Of a stretch of DNA of 8,670 nucleotides, positions 1-6,602 are shown piece after piece. The translations under genes and the position numbers were made by a program. This stretch comes from Bacteroidota bacterium (GTDB lineage Bacteria > Bacteroidota > Bacteroidia > Chitinophagales > LD1), in assembly GCA_023428205.1 (NCBI GenBank), contig JAEYZB010000139.1:1-8670 (forward strand), written 5' to 3'. The stretch's first letter is position 1. Each line of letters opens with the position of its first letter. A model generated the notes under the pieces. It made no database searches and had not been told where the DNA came from. It was given only the letters and a program-made list of their open reading frames with translations.

Positions 1-249
1 AACATTAATGCGCGACACATATCCATCCGCCACAGCGAAAATAGGTAAGCCTTCTTTTTCCTTGGTTTTTATGTCTATACCCGAATGAAAATGCGACTTT
101 CGGGTTTCTCCAAAATTACCGGTAAGCAGCAGTTGGCCATCTAATGGCGAACGAAAATCATTTTTCGGAAAATCAGGTAATGGTTCGTTTTGAGCAACTG
201 CGGAGTGCATCGTAAGTAAGGATATAACATATAGGGCTAACCAGTTCAT
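1..249 (-). CDS. M23 family metallopeptidase (LytM/peptidoglycan endopeptidase type), N-terminal part only
   Basis: This is a gene fragment: 83 codons run from an ATG at 249 to the left edge without a stop. Residues 1-20 (MNWLALYVISLLTMHSAVAQ) form a Sec signal peptide, so the product is exported. From about residue 34 it reads as the start of an M23 (LytM) domain: SPLDGQLLLTGNFGE, then H55-S-G-I-D59, the HxxxD pair that supplies two zinc ligands in this family, then LPIFAVADGYVSRI, the glycine-rich strand that normally follows. The second zinc motif (HxH) would lie beyond the window. M23 enzymes cut peptide cross-links in peptidoglycan; some relatives are inactive scaffolds, which cannot be decided here. 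The start lies 45 bases after the radC stop, with no terminator visible between them, so readthrough from radC is possible. Family call is firm; substrate and full length are unknown. Confidence 0.85.
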   Translation of the reverse strand, partial: MNWLALYVISLLTMHSAVAQNEPLPDFPKNDFRSPLDGQLLLTGNFGETRKSHFHSGIDIKTKEKEGLPIFAVADGYVSRINV

Positions 250-259
250 AGTTGTAAAA

Positions 260-279
260 CTCGTTTTTTTATCACAACT
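260..279 (-). repeat. Intergenic A-tract repeat, copy 1 (divergent)
   Basis: The gene strand reads AGTTGTGATAAAAAAACGAG, a divergent member of the family AGTGGTG(TA)AAAAAACGAG. It starts 15 bases after the radC stop and ends about 10 bases before the start of the M23 gene. Its CTCGTT end (plus strand, 260-265) is mirrored by AACGAG at 282-287, giving a weak 6-bp inverted repeat with a 16-base loop. Its function is unknown. Confidence 0.5.
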
Positions 280-294
280 GCAACGAGATTTTAT

Positions 295-993
295 TCACAA
301 CTTTCCCTCATCAGCAAAACTGAAATAATTGGAATTGCCGACTATCAGATGGTCGTGCAAATTAATGTTCATGTACTTTGCCGCTTCTTTCAGTTGTTTC
401 GTCAGTTTCTCATCTTCCGATGACGGCTGTACATTGCCCGAAGGATGATTGTGGGCAACAATAATACCGCTCGCTAATTTCTCAATAGCCACTTTCAAAA
501 TGATGCGAATATCCGCTACCGTTCCTGAAACTCCGCCTATGCTAATTGTTTGATGATAAATAAGCTGATTGGCGCGGTTTAGACAAACCAACAAAAAGGC
601 TTCGTGGGGTAAATCGGCAAGATAGGGTTGTACGAACGCAAAAACATCTTGAGACGAGGTGATTTTTATTTTTTCCAAAGCTGTGCCCGATTGTCGTCTG
701 CGACCGAGTTCCAGCGCGGCAATAATACTGATTGCTTTGGCTTCGCCTATTCCTTTAAATTGTTTCAAATCATTGATAGAAAGTTTGCCGAGTTCATTCA
801 GATTGTTGTTTACAGAATTCAAAATTCGTTTTGCTAAATCTACGGCTGTTTCTGTGTCATTTCCGGAGCCAATCAATATGGCTACCAACTCCGAATCACT
901 TAGTACCTGCTTCCCTTTACTCAACAATTTTTCGCGCGGTCGATCTTCTTCCGCCCAGCTTTTAATAGTTGTAAGTTTAAAGTCGTAAGCCAT
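295..993 (-). CDS. radC: RadC family protein (JAB/MPN domain, UPF0758)
   Basis: A 232-residue RadC-type protein, the normal family length. Near the N-terminus is the family signature EEDRPREKLLSKG (about residues 15-27), followed by a helix-hairpin-helix-like region (INDLKQFKGIGEAKAISIIAALELGRR, about 73-99). The C-terminal half is a JAB/MPN metalloprotease-like domain: E131 in PHEAFLL, and H181-N-H183-P-S-G...P-S-S-E-D194, the complete JAMM zinc motif. RadC was first linked to DNA repair, but later work did not support a direct repair role in E. coli, and its molecular function remains unsettled. The frame also opens at a TTG at 1017, directly after a stop. I prefer the ATG at 993 because it is a standard codon and because homology starts just after it (FKLTTIKSWAEEDRPREKL). 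It lies 108 bases after the rraA-like gene and 45 bases before the M23 gene; all are on the same strand. Confidence 0.93.
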   Translation of the reverse strand: MAYDFKLTTIKSWAEEDRPREKLLSKGKQVLSDSELVAILIGSGNDTETAVDLAKRILNSVNNNLNELGKLSINDLKQFKGIGEAKAISIIAALELGRRRQSGTALEKIKITSSQDVFAFVQPYLADLPHEAFLLVCLNRANQLIYHQTISIGGVSGTVADIRIILKVAIEKLASGIIVAHNHPSGNVQPSSEDEKLTKQLKEAAKYMNINLHDHLIVGNSNYFSFADEGKL

Positions 994-1048
994 ACGTTTA
1001 GTTATGAGTTTGCTCAATCATGCTCATTTCGATAGATTCAATGCACCG

Positions 1049-1068
1049 CACTTCGACTATGCTCAGTG
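1049..1068. repeat. REP-like extragenic palindrome
   Basis: The plus strand reads CACTTCGACTATGCTCAGTG, an imperfect palindrome with CACT/AGTG ends and a partly matching centre. Sequences close to CACTGAGC-x-TAGTCGAAGTG are, from memory, common extragenic repeats in Bacteroidota genomes, but I cannot search to confirm this. It overlaps the GTC/AC end of the neighbouring A-tract repeat, so the two may form one composite element. Confidence 0.5.
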
Positions 1069-1090
1069 ACCTCGTTTTTTCGCACCACTT
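1066..1090 (-). repeat. Intergenic A-tract repeat, copy 2
   Basis: On the gene strand this holds AAGTGGTGCG, then AAAAAACGAGGTCAC. It matches the copy at 7598-7622 in 23 of 25 positions; the two differences are adjacent (CG against TA). It starts 11 bases past the rraA-like stop and runs directly into a REP-like palindrome. Confidence 0.75.
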
Positions 1091-1101
1091 TTCAATTGTT
1101 T

Positions 1102-1581
1102 TTAATGCAGTTTTTTTTCGCTCACGAGCACACCATCTTCATCCGCATAAATAAACTGCTTTGGCACAAAATCTACATTCGCAAAGCGTACCGAAATATT
1201 TTCTTGTCCTTCGTTTCGTTTTTCTGTTTTTAGTGGATGTGTAGCGAGTGCTTTAATTCCTAAATTCAGTTGTGCCAAAGCTTCGCTGTCGCGCACACAG
1301 CCATAAATCAAAATGCCATTCCATTTATTTTTCACAGCAAGTTCGCCTAATTGGTCGCCCAGCAATGCGCAACGCAACGAGCCACCACCGTCCACAACGA
1401 GCACTTTCCCTTCGCCTTGTTGTTCCAAAATTTTTCGCACAAATGAATTGTCTTCAAAAATTTTCAGCGTTACGATTTCGCCATGAAACATTTTTCGTCC
1501 GCCAAAATCGCGGAAAATGCTGTCTGCGACTTTTACCTCTTTCGGTTGCGCATCGCTCAAATCGGTAGTTTTTAAACTCAT
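1102..1581 (-). CDS. rraA: RraA family protein (RNase E inhibitor / HMG-CHA aldolase fold)
   Basis: A 159-residue protein, typical length for the RraA family. It is recognised by [21 protein letters not shown] (about 62-82), then the GCVRD motif (94-98), [15 protein letters not shown] (105-119) and a C-terminal [10 protein letters not shown]. The spacing D76-X20-R97-D98 fits the D-X20-R-D active-site signature described for class II 4-hydroxy-4-methyl-2-oxoglutarate/4-carboxy-4-hydroxy-2-oxoadipate aldolases: Arg binds the substrate and Asp helps to hold the divalent metal. E. coli RraA inhibits RNase E. The ring-forming fold is shared, so sequence alone does not decide between RNA-degradosome regulator and pyruvate-yielding aldolase or oxaloacetate decarboxylase. 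No degradation-pathway genes lie beside it. No signal peptide is present, so it is cytosolic. An A8 run (gene strand) lies in codons for EKKL near the C-terminus. The upstream neighbour ends in a strong terminator, so this gene probably has its own promoter, which I could not identify with confidence. Confidence 0.9.
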   Translation of the reverse strand: MSLKTTDLSDAQPKEVKVADSIFRDFGGRKMFHGEIVTLKIFEDNSFVRKILEQQGEGKVLVVDGGGSLRCALLGDQLGELAVKNKWNGILIYGCVRDSEALAQLNLGIKALATHPLKTEKRNEGQENISVRFANVDFVPKQFIYADEDGVLVSEKKLH

Positions 1582-1632
1582 ACTCTTTGGTTCATTTTAG
1601 ATAACAAGGTTACTAAAAAATGAGGTATCGTG

Positions 1633-1650
1633 CTCGTTTTTTTCACCCTT
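1633..1650 (-). repeat. Intergenic A-tract repeat, copy 3 (shortened)
   Basis: The gene strand reads AAGGGTGAAAAAAACGAG, which keeps the GGTG and AAAAAAACGAG core of the family but lacks the two variable bases between them. It lies just past the terminator of the large gene and about 51 bases before the start of the rraA-like gene. Confidence 0.5.
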
Positions 1651-1654
1651 TTGG

Positions 1655-1692
1655 AAAACAAAAATCCCCGTCAGAATTTCTGACGGGGATTT
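1655..1692 (-). terminator. Rho-independent terminator of the large surface protein gene
   Basis: A near-perfect inverted repeat lies 21 bases past the stop codon: AAATCCCCGTCAGA at 1662-1675 pairs with TCTGACGGGGATTT-type sequence at 1679-1692, with a loop of about 3 bases. On the gene strand the GC-rich stem is followed by TTTTTGTTTT. Stem length, GC core and U tract make this a strong intrinsic terminator for minus-strand transcription. It separates the large gene from the rraA-like gene. Confidence 0.9.
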
Positions 1693-1712
1693 GAAATGAC
1701 CGTTTATGAATC

Positions 1713-4700
1713 TTAGTTCAAAATCAATTGACGAACTACCGCATCTACACCGGTATTCAGTTTCACGAGATACACGCCTTTAGCCGCATCGCTCAAATTA
1801 ACTGAAGTGTTAAATGAAGAGGATGTAATTTTTTCATTTGATTGATAAATCACTCTTCCTTGAACATCGGTAATCGTGATAAATAATTCTTGAGCGTTAA
1901 TATTACTGATGGCGATATTTACCACTCCGTTAGACGGGTTTGGATAAATAGCCAGTGCATTCGCCCAAGCAATATTATTTATTCCTGATTTCACCAAGTT
2001 GACACAATTTGACGTATCAGCGCATCCGTTTTTAGAAACGGCTACTTTGTAGTCGCCATCAACGGTAGGGGTAAATGTTTGAGCATTTGCGCCATTTACC
2101 GGTTGGTTATCAATACAACCAATCCATTGCCAAGAAGCGCTGGCTTCCAGTGAAACCCCTGTGTTTCCTGATACGCTTACGGCATTATTCAACGTAGTAA
2201 CACTGATGGTAGTGGTCACCACGCTATCACAACCATTTGCGGAAGAAATTGTATCTATATAAGTGCCATCAGCACTGTAGGTATGTGAGCCGATCGTGTA
2301 CGTTTCTCCTGCACACAATGCAATGGTTTGACTGAATGCTGAATTAGGTAGAACAACGATGGTCGTAGTCAGGAAGCTATCGCAACCAAACACAGAAGAA
2401 ATGGTGTCAATGTGTGTTCCATTACTGTTGTATGTGTTTGTTCCTATAGTAATACTTTCTCCTGCACATAAAGTAACGTTTTGTGTGAACGGTGTCGGTG
2501 GAGTCGCCATAGTAACAACTACACTTACTAAATCACTCAAACAGCCATTAGAGGTGCTGTCACGAACAAAGAAAGTCGTGTTAGCCGACAAGGAAGCCGT
2601 TGTATAAGAGCTGCCACTACCAACAACGTTAGTATCTACATCGAACCAAGTCAAAGTCCCTACTCCCGATGCATTTAATGTCGCGGAAGTATTGATACAA
2701 TTAGTAATAGACTGAGCAACCGGAGCGGCCCCTTCTACTACTAAAGATACCGGAGTACGTGTTGGGAATGTGCATTGTCCGTAGGAAATTTGAGCATAAA
2801 AGGTATATGTTCCGGGAACTGAAGCTGATGCATCAACTCCTGAATTGGCTACACCGATTGGATTGAACGAAGTGCCTATTGCTAAACTATCGCCACCTGT
2901 TGTTGCATTAAACCAAGTAATGGTGCCTCCCGGAGCAAGAACCGTACCCGGTCCACTGATTGTCCATGAGTAAGGACCGGCATCTCCATTTGAAAATGCG
3001 GCAGAGACCAAGATATACGTGTTTCCGGCAATCAAGGTTGTTGTAATTCGGGAATCATCAGTACATGGAGCCACGTTTCCATCGTCATCTGCGATAAGGA
3101 AATTAGTTGCCGGAGAAGCCGGATTGAAATTTCCTTGGTACAATGAAGCGTGTCCGTCATAACCCGGAGCACATTGGTCAAATGTATAGCTGCCACTTAC
3201 AGATACGGTGAATACATGTGTATTGTAAATAACAGGACCGGATGCTGAATATACTGTGCCTCCGCTACTTCTTACATAGGTAGGACCACCTGTTGTTGAG
3301 CCGGAAAATTCAGTAACCGGAGCTAATAATGCGGCAACTAAATTACTGCTTGTGCTGCCTTTGCATACGGTGTCATTTAATGTATAATTTGGTGCTGAAG
3401 CCGGAGTTGGCGTTACGGTGATAGTTGTATCAACCGTAGTCGGACATCCGTTGGTGGTAACCGTATAGTTTACGGTTACTGTTCCTGCTGTAGTTCCTGT
3501 AACCACTCCTGTCGCACTCACAGATGCTGATCCTGTACCGTTTACAACGGACCAAACGCCACCTGCAGTACTATTTGTAAATGTGGTAGATGAGCCTTGG
3601 CAGAAAGTTGCTGCCCCTCCGCTGATTCCTGCAACAACCGGAGCCGGATTAACTGTAAAATTTGTTGAGCTGGTGCCTGTACCACCGGCATTGGTAATTA
3701 CTACCGATCCGGTCGTTCCTGCGCCCACGACAGCCGTAATATGAGCAGAATCAGTTACTGTGTAGGATGCTACCGGAGTGCCTCCAATAGTTACAGCAGA
3801 TACACCAATAAATCCGGTTCCTGTGATTGCTACTGAAGCGGTATTTTCACAACCACTAGCCGGTGTGAAACTGCTGATGGTTGGAGCAGGAGGCATTACA
3901 ATATTCAACAAGTAATCTTCCGCTTCACTATAGTCCTGGTCTCCACAAGGAGTAGGGGTGTCTGCAAATACTGCTCTTACTCTCACTCGGTATGCTCCCG
4001 GAGTAACAGAAGGAATGAAAACAGACAATGGACTTGCACTCGTTGCTCCATCAGTAACGTTAACTGCACTACCGAGGTTGAGAGCTATCTCATCTGCAAA
4101 ATCTCCATCTTGATCCCAGTCCACCCAAGCGAGTACATTTACCGTCCAGTTTCCTTCCGTATTTACACGAACACTGAAAGGATAAGTTTCTCCAATATAT
4201 ACTGAGGCAGGAATACTCGTGTAGTCTGTATATGCAGGAACGCCATCTGATGAATTACTAAGTCCGCCCAAAGTCACATTGGTTATACCGGTCGCATCAT
4301 CATCAACGTTTGCTGTCGGATTACAATATCCGCTCGTAAACGAAGCGACATTAGATGTATCGCTTGCACTTGAAGCCGAACAATTTACTATCAATCGGTA
4401 TTCTACTACTGTGCCTAAAGCAGCCGCTGTACCACTAAGGCTGGCATAAGAAGACAAAACGCTTCCTTCATTTACCCAGCCTCCGCCATTGGTGTTGCTT
4501 TGCCATTGATAGGTAATGCCTACACCTTCGGTATAGTTGTTTGAAGAGACACTATATGAAGAGCCCGCCTCCGCAGAAGCAGGAGAAACCGCTACGCTGT
4601 CTGCATTCGGTGTTCCGCTACACAAAACAAAACAAGTTCCTGTGTAGGTAACTGCTAATGCAAAACCGCTGCCGCTACCCCCACCATCTGAATCGAATCG

Positions 4701-5882
4701 AATCGTCAATGTTTGTCCGGGAGCTCCTGTGTAGTTTATAGAGCCTGCTCCTGTAAATTCTTGAATTAATGTTCCTGTCCCTACACCATCATAAATACCT
4801 ACATAATCCCAACCGCTTTCTGTAGAGTAATTACCTGAAATAGTTATTACGGCATCTACACTTCCTGCTCCCAAAACGGTGTATCCATCACTATTATCCG
4901 CATAGTTTCCGGATGGTCCTCCGTTGTCATACAGAATTGTATTAGTGCCGCAGCTTACGCTGTTGTTGCTGTTTGCGGGTACATTTACTGTATTGCTGAT
5001 AGTAGTATAGCTAACAGTATCTGAATAGCTGGTTTCGCTTGAGTTGGCGCAAGTAACCGCCAATCTGTAGTAGGTGGTCGTTGCAGTAGCTTCCGCTGTA
5101 ATTGAGCTACTGGCAGAAGTTGCTAGATTAACGTTAGTCCATGAAGATTGGTCCGGAGACGATTGCCATTGGAATGAAAGGTTAGAGGCTTCCGTAAAGC
5201 CAGTAGATTGAGCAGTAAATACAGAGCTTGACGCTCCCACAGAAGATGATAAAGTAGCGGTTCCTCCATCGGGTGTTCCTGAACATGAAGGAAGCGGAAA
5301 TCCTATCTGAATGTTTGGACGGTTTGAATTTACAGTACCATTAGTGCTTGGGGGATTAGTATCCGCATTCCACTGTTGATGACGAGCTGCTGCTGTAGAA
5401 TATTGTACGGCATTTCCTGAAGAAGAGGAACCGTCTCCACCTCCACCATAGTTTGTTTCTACCAGAACCAAAAGGTTATTGGTGCCACTATATGAAAACG
5501 GGGAGGATAAAGTAACAGTGTTCCACCCAATTGTAGGGGTTAATGTGTTATCAAACACAAGTGTTGCTCCAGCTATAAGATTAGCCCATGTATCAGCAGT
5601 CAATGATGTTGCTGCTGTTTCCACCAAGTACACTTTAATAGGTCTTGAACCTCCGGTTATAGTTGCATACCAAGCTAACCGTTCAATGCTTCCTGACGTA
5701 CCAACCTCAGAAGACTGATATAGCGATGCAGAACGCTCATATCCAAAATAGGCACTTATTGGAAAACGTCCGGTGGAAGTTCCTGTACCGACCGTAACCG
5801 TTTGTGCCGAAACAATATTTAAACATAATAATGCAGCCGTAACTCCAATAAGCCGACTACAATAAAGGGTAAACTTTTTCAT
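1713..5882 (-). CDS. Large secreted multidomain surface protein with CUB, GEVED, IPT/TIG and Ig-like domains and a T9SS type A sorting domain
   Basis: A 1389-residue exported protein. In order: signal peptide 1-26 (ends NIVSA|QT); N-terminal beta-rich domain about 27-198; Ig-like module 199-296 beginning CSGTP; CUB-like domain about 310-416 (YDNGGPSGNYADN, WDYVGIYDG, FDSDGGGSGSGFAL); a second CSGTP Ig-like module 420-516, homologous to the first; GEVED-type domain 519-662 (WVDWDQDGDFADE, ending SEAEDYLLNI), with a DxDxDGD Ca2+-type loop at 588-594; IPT/TIG domain 667-744; Ig-like 747-824; a region with a PPC-like segment about 888-980; two more Ig-like stretches to 1125; two 51-residue tandem repeats from 1132; an Ig-like stretch to about 1297; and a type A sorting domain 1308-1389 (IYPNPSNG, ITDVQGRVIYQ, KGVYLVKL). 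The sorting domain implies crossing the outer membrane by T9SS, with cleavage and surface attachment or release. No catalytic domain is recognised; adhesion or matrix binding is an inference. It is nearly lysine-free between 84 and 1278. Own promoter and terminator flank it. Confidence 0.9.
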   Translation of the reverse strand: MKKFTLYCSRLIGVTAALLCLNIVSAQTVTVGTGTSTGRFPISAYFGYERSASLYQSSEVGTSGSIERLAWYATITGGSRPIKVYLVETAATSLTADTWANLIAGATLVFDNTLTPTIGWNTVTLSSPFSYSGTNNLLVLVETNYGGGGDGSSSSGNAVQYSTAAARHQQWNADTNPPSTNGTVNSNRPNIQIGFPLPSCSGTPDGGTATLSSSVGASSSVFTAQSTGFTEASNLSFQWQSSPDQSSWTNVNLATSASSSITAEATATTTYYRLAVTCANSSETSYSDTVSYTTISNTVNVPANSNNSVSCGTNTILYDNGGPSGNYADNSDGYTVLGAGSVDAVITISGNYSTESGWDYVGIYDGVGTGTLIQEFTGAGSINYTGAPGQTLTIRFDSDGGGSGSGFALAVTYTGTCFVLCSGTPNADSVAVSPASAEAGSSYSVSSNNYTEGVGITYQWQSNTNGGGWVNEGSVLSSYASLSGTAAALGTVVEYRLIVNCSASSASDTSNVASFTSGYCNPTANVDDDATGITNVTLGGLSNSSDGVPAYTDYTSIPASVYIGETYPFSVRVNTEGNWTVNVLAWVDWDQDGDFADEIALNLGSAVNVTDGATSASPLSVFIPSVTPGAYRVRVRAVFADTPTPCGDQDYSEAEDYLLNIVMPPAPTISSFTPASGCENTASVAITGTGFIGVSAVTIGGTPVASYTVTDSAHITAVVGAGTTGSVVITNAGGTGTSSTNFTVNPAPVVAGISGGAATFCQGSSTTFTNSTAGGVWSVVNGTGSASVSATGVVTGTTAGTVTVNYTVTTNGCPTTVDTTITVTPTPASAPNYTLNDTVCKGSTSSNLVAALLAPVTEFSGSTTGGPTYVRSSGGTVYSASGPVIYNTHVFTVSVSGSYTFDQCAPGYDGHASLYQGNFNPASPATNFLIADDDGNVAPCTDDSRITTTLIAGNTYILVSAAFSNGDAGPYSWTISGPGTVLAPGGTITWFNATTGGDSLAIGTSFNPIGVANSGVDASASVPGTYTFYAQISYGQCTFPTRTPVSLVVEGAAPVAQSITNCINTSATLNASGVGTLTWFDVDTNVVGSGSSYTTASLSANTTFFVRDSTSNGCLSDLVSVVVTMATPPTPFTQNVTLCAGESITIGTNTYNSNGTHIDTISSVFGCDSFLTTTIVVLPNSAFSQTIALCAGETYTIGSHTYSADGTYIDTISSANGCDSVVTTTISVTTLNNAVSVSGNTGVSLEASASWQWIGCIDNQPVNGANAQTFTPTVDGDYKVAVSKNGCADTSNCVNLVKSGINNIAWANALAIYPNPSNGVVNIAISNINAQELFITITDVQGRVIYQSNEKITSSSFNTSVNLSDAAKGVYLVKLNTGVDAVVRQLILN
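2199..2489 (-). repeat. Two tandem 51-codon repeats inside the large surface protein gene
   Basis: Residues 1132-1180 and 1183-1228 align with an offset of 51: F[TS]Q..[TA]LCAGE..TIG..TY...GT.IDTISS..GCDS..TTTI. Each unit has two cysteines 28 residues apart (C1139/C1167 and C1190/C1218), probably one disulfide per unit. The motif resembles stalk-like repeats placed before T9SS sorting domains in other Bacteroidota proteins. DNA identity is clearly lower than protein similarity, so this is an old duplication. Confidence 0.8.
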
Positions 5883-5920
5883 AATATACGTTTTTCGTTA
5901 ATGAATAATTGAAAGTGAAA

Positions 5921-5953
5921 CAAATGTATAATAAAAAAAATTAGTTCCGCAAA
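5921..5953 (-). promoter_or_regulatory. Candidate Bacteroidota-type promoter of the large surface protein gene
   Basis: On the gene strand TACATTTG (5921-5928) matches the TAnnTTTG -7 element of the Bacteroidota primary sigma factor. A TTTG (5950-5953) lies 21 bases upstream, at the place of the -33 element. The -7 box is 38 bases before the ATG at 5882, leaving a short A/T-rich leader without a Shine-Dalgarno sequence, as is usual in the phylum. The -33 box falls inside the hairpin of the upstream terminator, so terminator and promoter overlap. Confidence 0.6.
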
Positions 5954-5984
5954 AAGAACGGTCTTTTAACGGAACTAATTTTTT
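5933..5984 (-). terminator. Rho-independent terminator of the lipoprotein gene (possibly bidirectional)
   Basis: A 15-bp inverted repeat: AAAAAATTAGTTCCG at 5935-5949 pairs with CGGAACTAATTTTTT at 5970-5984. Inside it is a second 6-bp stem, AAAAGA (5952-5957) with TCTTTT (5962-5967) around an ACGG tetraloop. On the minus strand the stem ends in eight U residues, 21 bases past the lipoprotein stop. On the plus strand it also ends in a U tract, so it could stop transcription both ways, although no plus-strand gene is seen here. Confidence 0.87.
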
Positions 5985-6004
5985 GTAAAATATTGATAAT
6001 GTGT

Positions 6005-6481
6005 TTATTTCTGTTCTGCAGAAGGCTCGCCTTGCGGTGCAGGACTTGGAATTGGAGCCGGTACATTGGTAAGTGTATCGCCTGGAAGTAAAACAAACGT
6101 AACCGGATCAACTCCTTGCTCCAACGTTTGATAAATGAAACTGTCTTTGCTAAGAGTCATAATGAGGTATTTCATGGTTTTACCTGTTTCGTCTGTCGCT
6201 GAAAGAGTGTCTTTGTTCAATTCCCATTTTCCCAAAGAACTTTTTCCTAAAAATGCCGCATTGTATGTGCCGTCCGTATTGTACGTCATACGCAAATATT
6301 CTTTCATCTGCTGCAACATCGCTTCAAAAAAGGCTTTTTGTTCTTCTGGTACTTGTCCGCTGATTCTAATGTCACCGATTTTCCATGTGCGGGTGAGGAC
6401 TTTCTTTTTGTCATCCTTACAACTTACCAATAACAATGAAGCGGTCAATACGATAATTAATGGAGTAACTATTTTTTTCAT
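6005..6481 (-). CDS. Small lipoprotein with lipocalin-like region, probably outer-membrane anchored
   Basis: A 158-residue predicted lipoprotein. Residues 1-20 are a lipoprotein signal peptide ending LLVS, with C21 as the lipidated cysteine. It is followed by KDDKKK; a charged Lys/Asp stretch just after the cysteine resembles the lipoprotein export signals described in Bacteroidota (Capnocytophaga and Flavobacterium), which direct lipoproteins to the cell surface. The mature part has the spaced motifs of the phylum's small lipocalin-like lipoproteins: LTRTWKIGDI (29-38), a predicted helix about 46-64, YNTDGTYNAAFLGKSSLGKWELNKDTL, then KYLIMTLSKDSFIYQTLE. It ends in a proline-rich tail (PAPIPSPAPQGEPSAEQK). 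No enzymatic residues are evident; ligand and function are unknown. The gene lies 121 bases after the desaturase gene and is followed by a strong hairpin terminator, so it is probably not co-transcribed with the large surface protein. Confidence 0.8.
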   Translation of the reverse strand: MKKIVTPLIIVLTASLLLVSCKDDKKKVLTRTWKIGDIRISGQVPEEQKAFFEAMLQQMKEYLRMTYNTDGTYNAAFLGKSSLGKWELNKDTLSATDETGKTMKYLIMTLSKDSFIYQTLEQGVDPVTFVLLPGDTLTNVPAPIPSPAPQGEPSAEQK

Positions 6482-6578
6482 GTGTTGCTTTTAAATTTCG
6501 CGCAAATGAAGCGATAAGAAACGATATAAGGAAACAATAATGATTAATTGTAAATTGTTAATGATTCGAGAAGATATA

Positions 6579-6597
6579 AGTGGTCGAAAAAAACGAG
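6579..6597 (+). repeat. Intergenic A-tract repeat, copy 4 (inverted orientation)
   Basis: The plus strand reads AGTGGTCGAAAAAAACGAG, matching the family core but facing opposite to the other copies. It lies 5 bases past the desaturase stop codon. In the desaturase transcript it would therefore be a U tract rather than an A tract. Confidence 0.6.
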
Positions 6598-6602
6598 CAA
6601 GT

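Noticed and set aside
260..287. Inverted repeat CTCGTT/AACGAG after radC as a terminator
   Set aside because: A 6-bp stem with a 16-base loop and no U tract on the gene strand is too weak; it may simply reflect the repeat copy.
994..1017. TTG at 1017 as the radC start
   Set aside because: It adds eight residues (SKLITKR region) without family similarity; the ATG at 993 starts just before the conserved region. It cannot be fully excluded.
1111..1118. A8 run (gene strand) near the rraA-like 3' end as a programmed frameshift or phase-variation site
   Set aside because: The annotated frame already gives the full family length and only a few residues follow, so a slip would change little.
2199..2489. 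CRISPR array or microsatellite in the repeated part of the large gene
   Set aside because: There are only two units, with a 153-base period, in frame and diverged at DNA level; this is protein domain duplication.
2359..5718. Plus-strand open frames across the large gene and other genes
   Set aside because: They lie antisense to long, well-supported minus-strand genes, lack recognisable motifs and have no promoter or start context of their own.
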